Program-made: the position numbers and the translations under genes
Notes under the pieces: generated by a model
Seen by the model: only the letters and a program-made list of their open reading frames with translations
The model's database searches: none
What the model was told of the DNA's origin: nothing
Shown here: positions 6,858-7,931 of the stretch, piece by piece
Layout of the letters: each line of letters begins with the position of its first letter
Numbering within the stretch: position 1 is the stretch's first letter
DNA from: Candidatus Kuenenia stuttgartensis
GTDB lineage: Bacteria > Planctomycetota > UBA1135 > UBA2386
DNA length: 7,931 nt
Assembly: GCA_945861365.1 (NCBI GenBank)
Contig: CAMAUH010000190.1
Location: 1-7,931 of the forward strand
Reading direction: 5' to 3'

Positions 6858-7592
6858 CTAACCTCGCTGACGCCGGGCTTGCAGCACCAGCGCGTTGGCA
6901 TGCAGGAAGAACCCGCAGAAGCAGGCGAAGTAGATCAGGTCGCGCGTGTCGAGCACGCCGCGCGCGATGCTGAGGAAGTACTTGTACGGGCTGGCACCGC
7001 TGATGGTGTCGACCACCCACGCCGGCAGCCAATCGGCCGCCATCTCGACGTAGAGCGGGTTGCCGATCTGGTAGAGCACGAACAGCGACACCAGCGACAG
7101 CAGCATCGCGACGATCTGGTCGCGCGTCAGGCTCGACCAGAACATGCCGACCGCGACGAAGCTGCCGGCGAACAGCAGCGACGCGAAGTAGCTGCCGAGC
7201 ACCGGCGACCAGTCGAGCTTGCCGTAGGTCGCCAACGTCAGCGGCAGGCCGAGCGTCAGCAGCAGCACGCAGCCGAGATAGACCAGCGACGCCGCGAACT
7301 TGCCGAACACCAGCTGCCGGATCGTGACCGGGAAGGTCATCAGCAGCTCGAGCGTGCCGAGCTTCCGTTCCTCGGCCCACGACCGCATCGTCAGGCCGGG
7401 CAGGAACAGGATCAGCATGAACGGCAGCATCGTGAAGAAGCCGTCGGTGCTGGCGCGGGCGCCGTTCTGCAGGGCGGTCTCGGTCGAGTACCACAGCAGC
7501 ACGGAGATCAGCAGGATGCCGAACACGTACGCGATCGGCGACAGGAAGTAGCTCTTCAGCTCGCGGCGGAAGACGACCAGGGCTTCATGCAT
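6858..7592 (-). CDS. ABC-2 / GldF-type transporter permease
   Basis: The protein has 244 residues, normal for this family. I count six likely membrane helices, near residues 15-37, 51-72, 92-119, 128-154, 160-177 and 219-239. Between helices 2 and 3 is the cytoplasmic segment RSWAEERKLGTLELLMTFPV, the conserved 'E-R-GT-E-L-PV' coupling segment of ABC-2 permeases, which contacts the ATPase. The start FRRELKSYFLSPIAYVF is also typical of GldF-like permeases. The chosen ATG at 7592 has a perfect AGGAGG six bases upstream. The gene overlaps the end of the ATPase gene by 8 bp and is followed 4 bp later by the GldG-type gene. It is the membrane-spanning subunit of the exporter, probably acting as a dimer. 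GldF is the Bacteroidetes gliding-motility name. Gliding is not implied here, so I give no symbol. Confidence 0.93.
   Translation of the reverse strand: MHEALVVFRRELKSYFLSPIAYVFGILLISVLLWYSTETALQNGARASTDGFFTMLPFMLILFLPGLTMRSWAEERKLGTLELLMTFPVTIRQLVFGKFAASLVYLGCVLLLTLGLPLTLATYGKLDWSPVLGSYFASLLFAGSFVAVGMFWSSLTRDQIVAMLLSLVSLFVLYQIGNPLYVEMAADWLPAWVVDTISGASPYKYFLSIARGVLDTRDLIYFACFCGFFLHANALVLQARRQRG
6861..6865 (-). promoter_or_regulatory. Ribosome binding site deciding the GldG-type start
   Basis: The minus strand reads GAGGT ending seven bases before the ATG at 6853. The site overlaps the last codons of the permease gene. It favours the 708-residue form over an in-frame upstream start at 6901. 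Confidence 0.7.
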
Positions 7593-7931
7593 GGGCGGCC
7601 TCCTGCGCGGCGGGCAGCGTCAGTTTGCGGAACACGTCCTCGAGCGAACCGTGCTCGCGTTGCAGTTCGAGCAGCTCGATTCCCTGCTGCACGATCGCGC
7701 GCGCCAGCGCCTGTTCGATCGGTGCGGCCTCGGCAGCGAGACCGAGGCGCAGCGTCAGCGCCACAGCGTCGCGGGCGACGACATCGACCGCGGTACCGGC
7801 CGGCAGCGCCTGCCGCACCGTCTGCAGCACCGCCGCTTCGGCGCCGCGCACCGAAAGCCGCAGCGTCGTACGCGTGTGCTGCGCCAGCAGCTGCGCCTGC
7901 GTGCCATCGGCGACGATCTCGCCATGGTTGA
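7585..7931 (-). CDS. ABC transporter ATP-binding protein, C-terminal part (runs off the window)
   Basis: Only the last 114 codons are visible; the gene begins beyond the right edge. The first visible residues read NHGEIVADGTQAQLLA, which matches the stretch just after the H-loop of ABC ATPases, where a strand and turn of the form 'GxIvadGt' is followed by a helix. About 85 residues then form an alpha/beta C-terminal extension ending in SLEDVFRKLT, a typical ending for ATPases of the drug/multidrug-export and GldA type. The Walker A, signature and Walker B motifs lie outside the window. The stop codon (7585-7587) overlaps the start of the permease gene by 8 bp, so the two are almost certainly co-translated partners. 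By family knowledge this cytoplasmic subunit would drive transport by ATP hydrolysis. The substrate is unknown. Confidence 0.9.
   Translation of the reverse strand, partial: NHGEIVADGTQAQLLAQHTRTTLRLSVRGAEAAVLQTVRQALPAGTAVDVVARDAVALTLRLGLAAEAAPIEQALARAIVQQGIELLELQREHGSLEDVFRKLTLPAAQEAAHA
7599..7604 (-). promoter_or_regulatory. Ribosome binding site of the permease gene
   Basis: The minus strand reads AGGAGG followed by six bases and then ATG (7592-7590). It lies inside the end of the ATPase gene and fixes the permease start codon. Confidence 0.8.

Noticed and set aside
5366..6973. Plus-strand open frame of 535 codons, with a further one at 6879-7931
   Set aside because: Both are antisense to the GldG-type, permease and ATPase genes and show the biased composition of frames opposite high-GC codons.

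Overview
This window is 7.9 kb of GC-rich bacterial DNA (roughly two thirds or more G+C). It is tightly packed, and every supported gene lies on the minus strand, so transcription runs from high to low coordinates. The gene content is a Gld-type ABC exporter module followed by a Bat-type (DUF58 plus von Willebrand A) module, with an unplaced Pro/Gln-rich membrane protein. High GC and this content would suit a planctomycete or a similar environmental lineage. No rRNA or other phylogenetic marker is present, so that assignment is an inference.

Block 1 (about 7931 to 3567) holds four genes in transcription order. They are the C-terminal end of an ABC ATP-binding protein (runs off the right edge), a six-helix ABC-2/GldF-type permease, a GldG-type auxiliary protein anchored at both ends, and a DUF4340 protein anchored at its N-terminus. 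The spacings are an 8-bp overlap, 4 bp and 11 bp, and Shine-Dalgarno sequences are visible at the permease and GldG starts. This looks like one operon encoding a membrane transporter with two large extracytoplasmic accessory subunits. The substrate cannot be read from the sequence.

A 250-bp non-coding gap (about 3317 to 3566) follows. It contains a strong minus-strand stem-loop with a T-rich tail, read as an intrinsic terminator or attenuator.

Block 2 (3313 down to the left edge) holds three genes linked by two 4-bp ATGA overlaps. They are a three-helix membrane protein with a long Pro/Gln-rich segment, a DUF58 protein, and a BatA-like protein with two N-terminal membrane helices and a von Willebrand A domain (runs off the left edge, 454 residues visible). 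In other bacteria such genes usually accompany a MoxR-type AAA+ ATPase, which is not in this window.

The most notable observations are a tandem internal duplication in the DUF4340 protein, the terminator placed only about 25 bp before the next start codon, the unrecognised Pro/Gln-rich membrane protein, and a degenerate metal-site motif in the DUF58 protein. I saw no mobile element, CRISPR array, tRNA or rRNA. The window is better described as an under-characterised but recurring type of gene neighbourhood than as a clearly new system.
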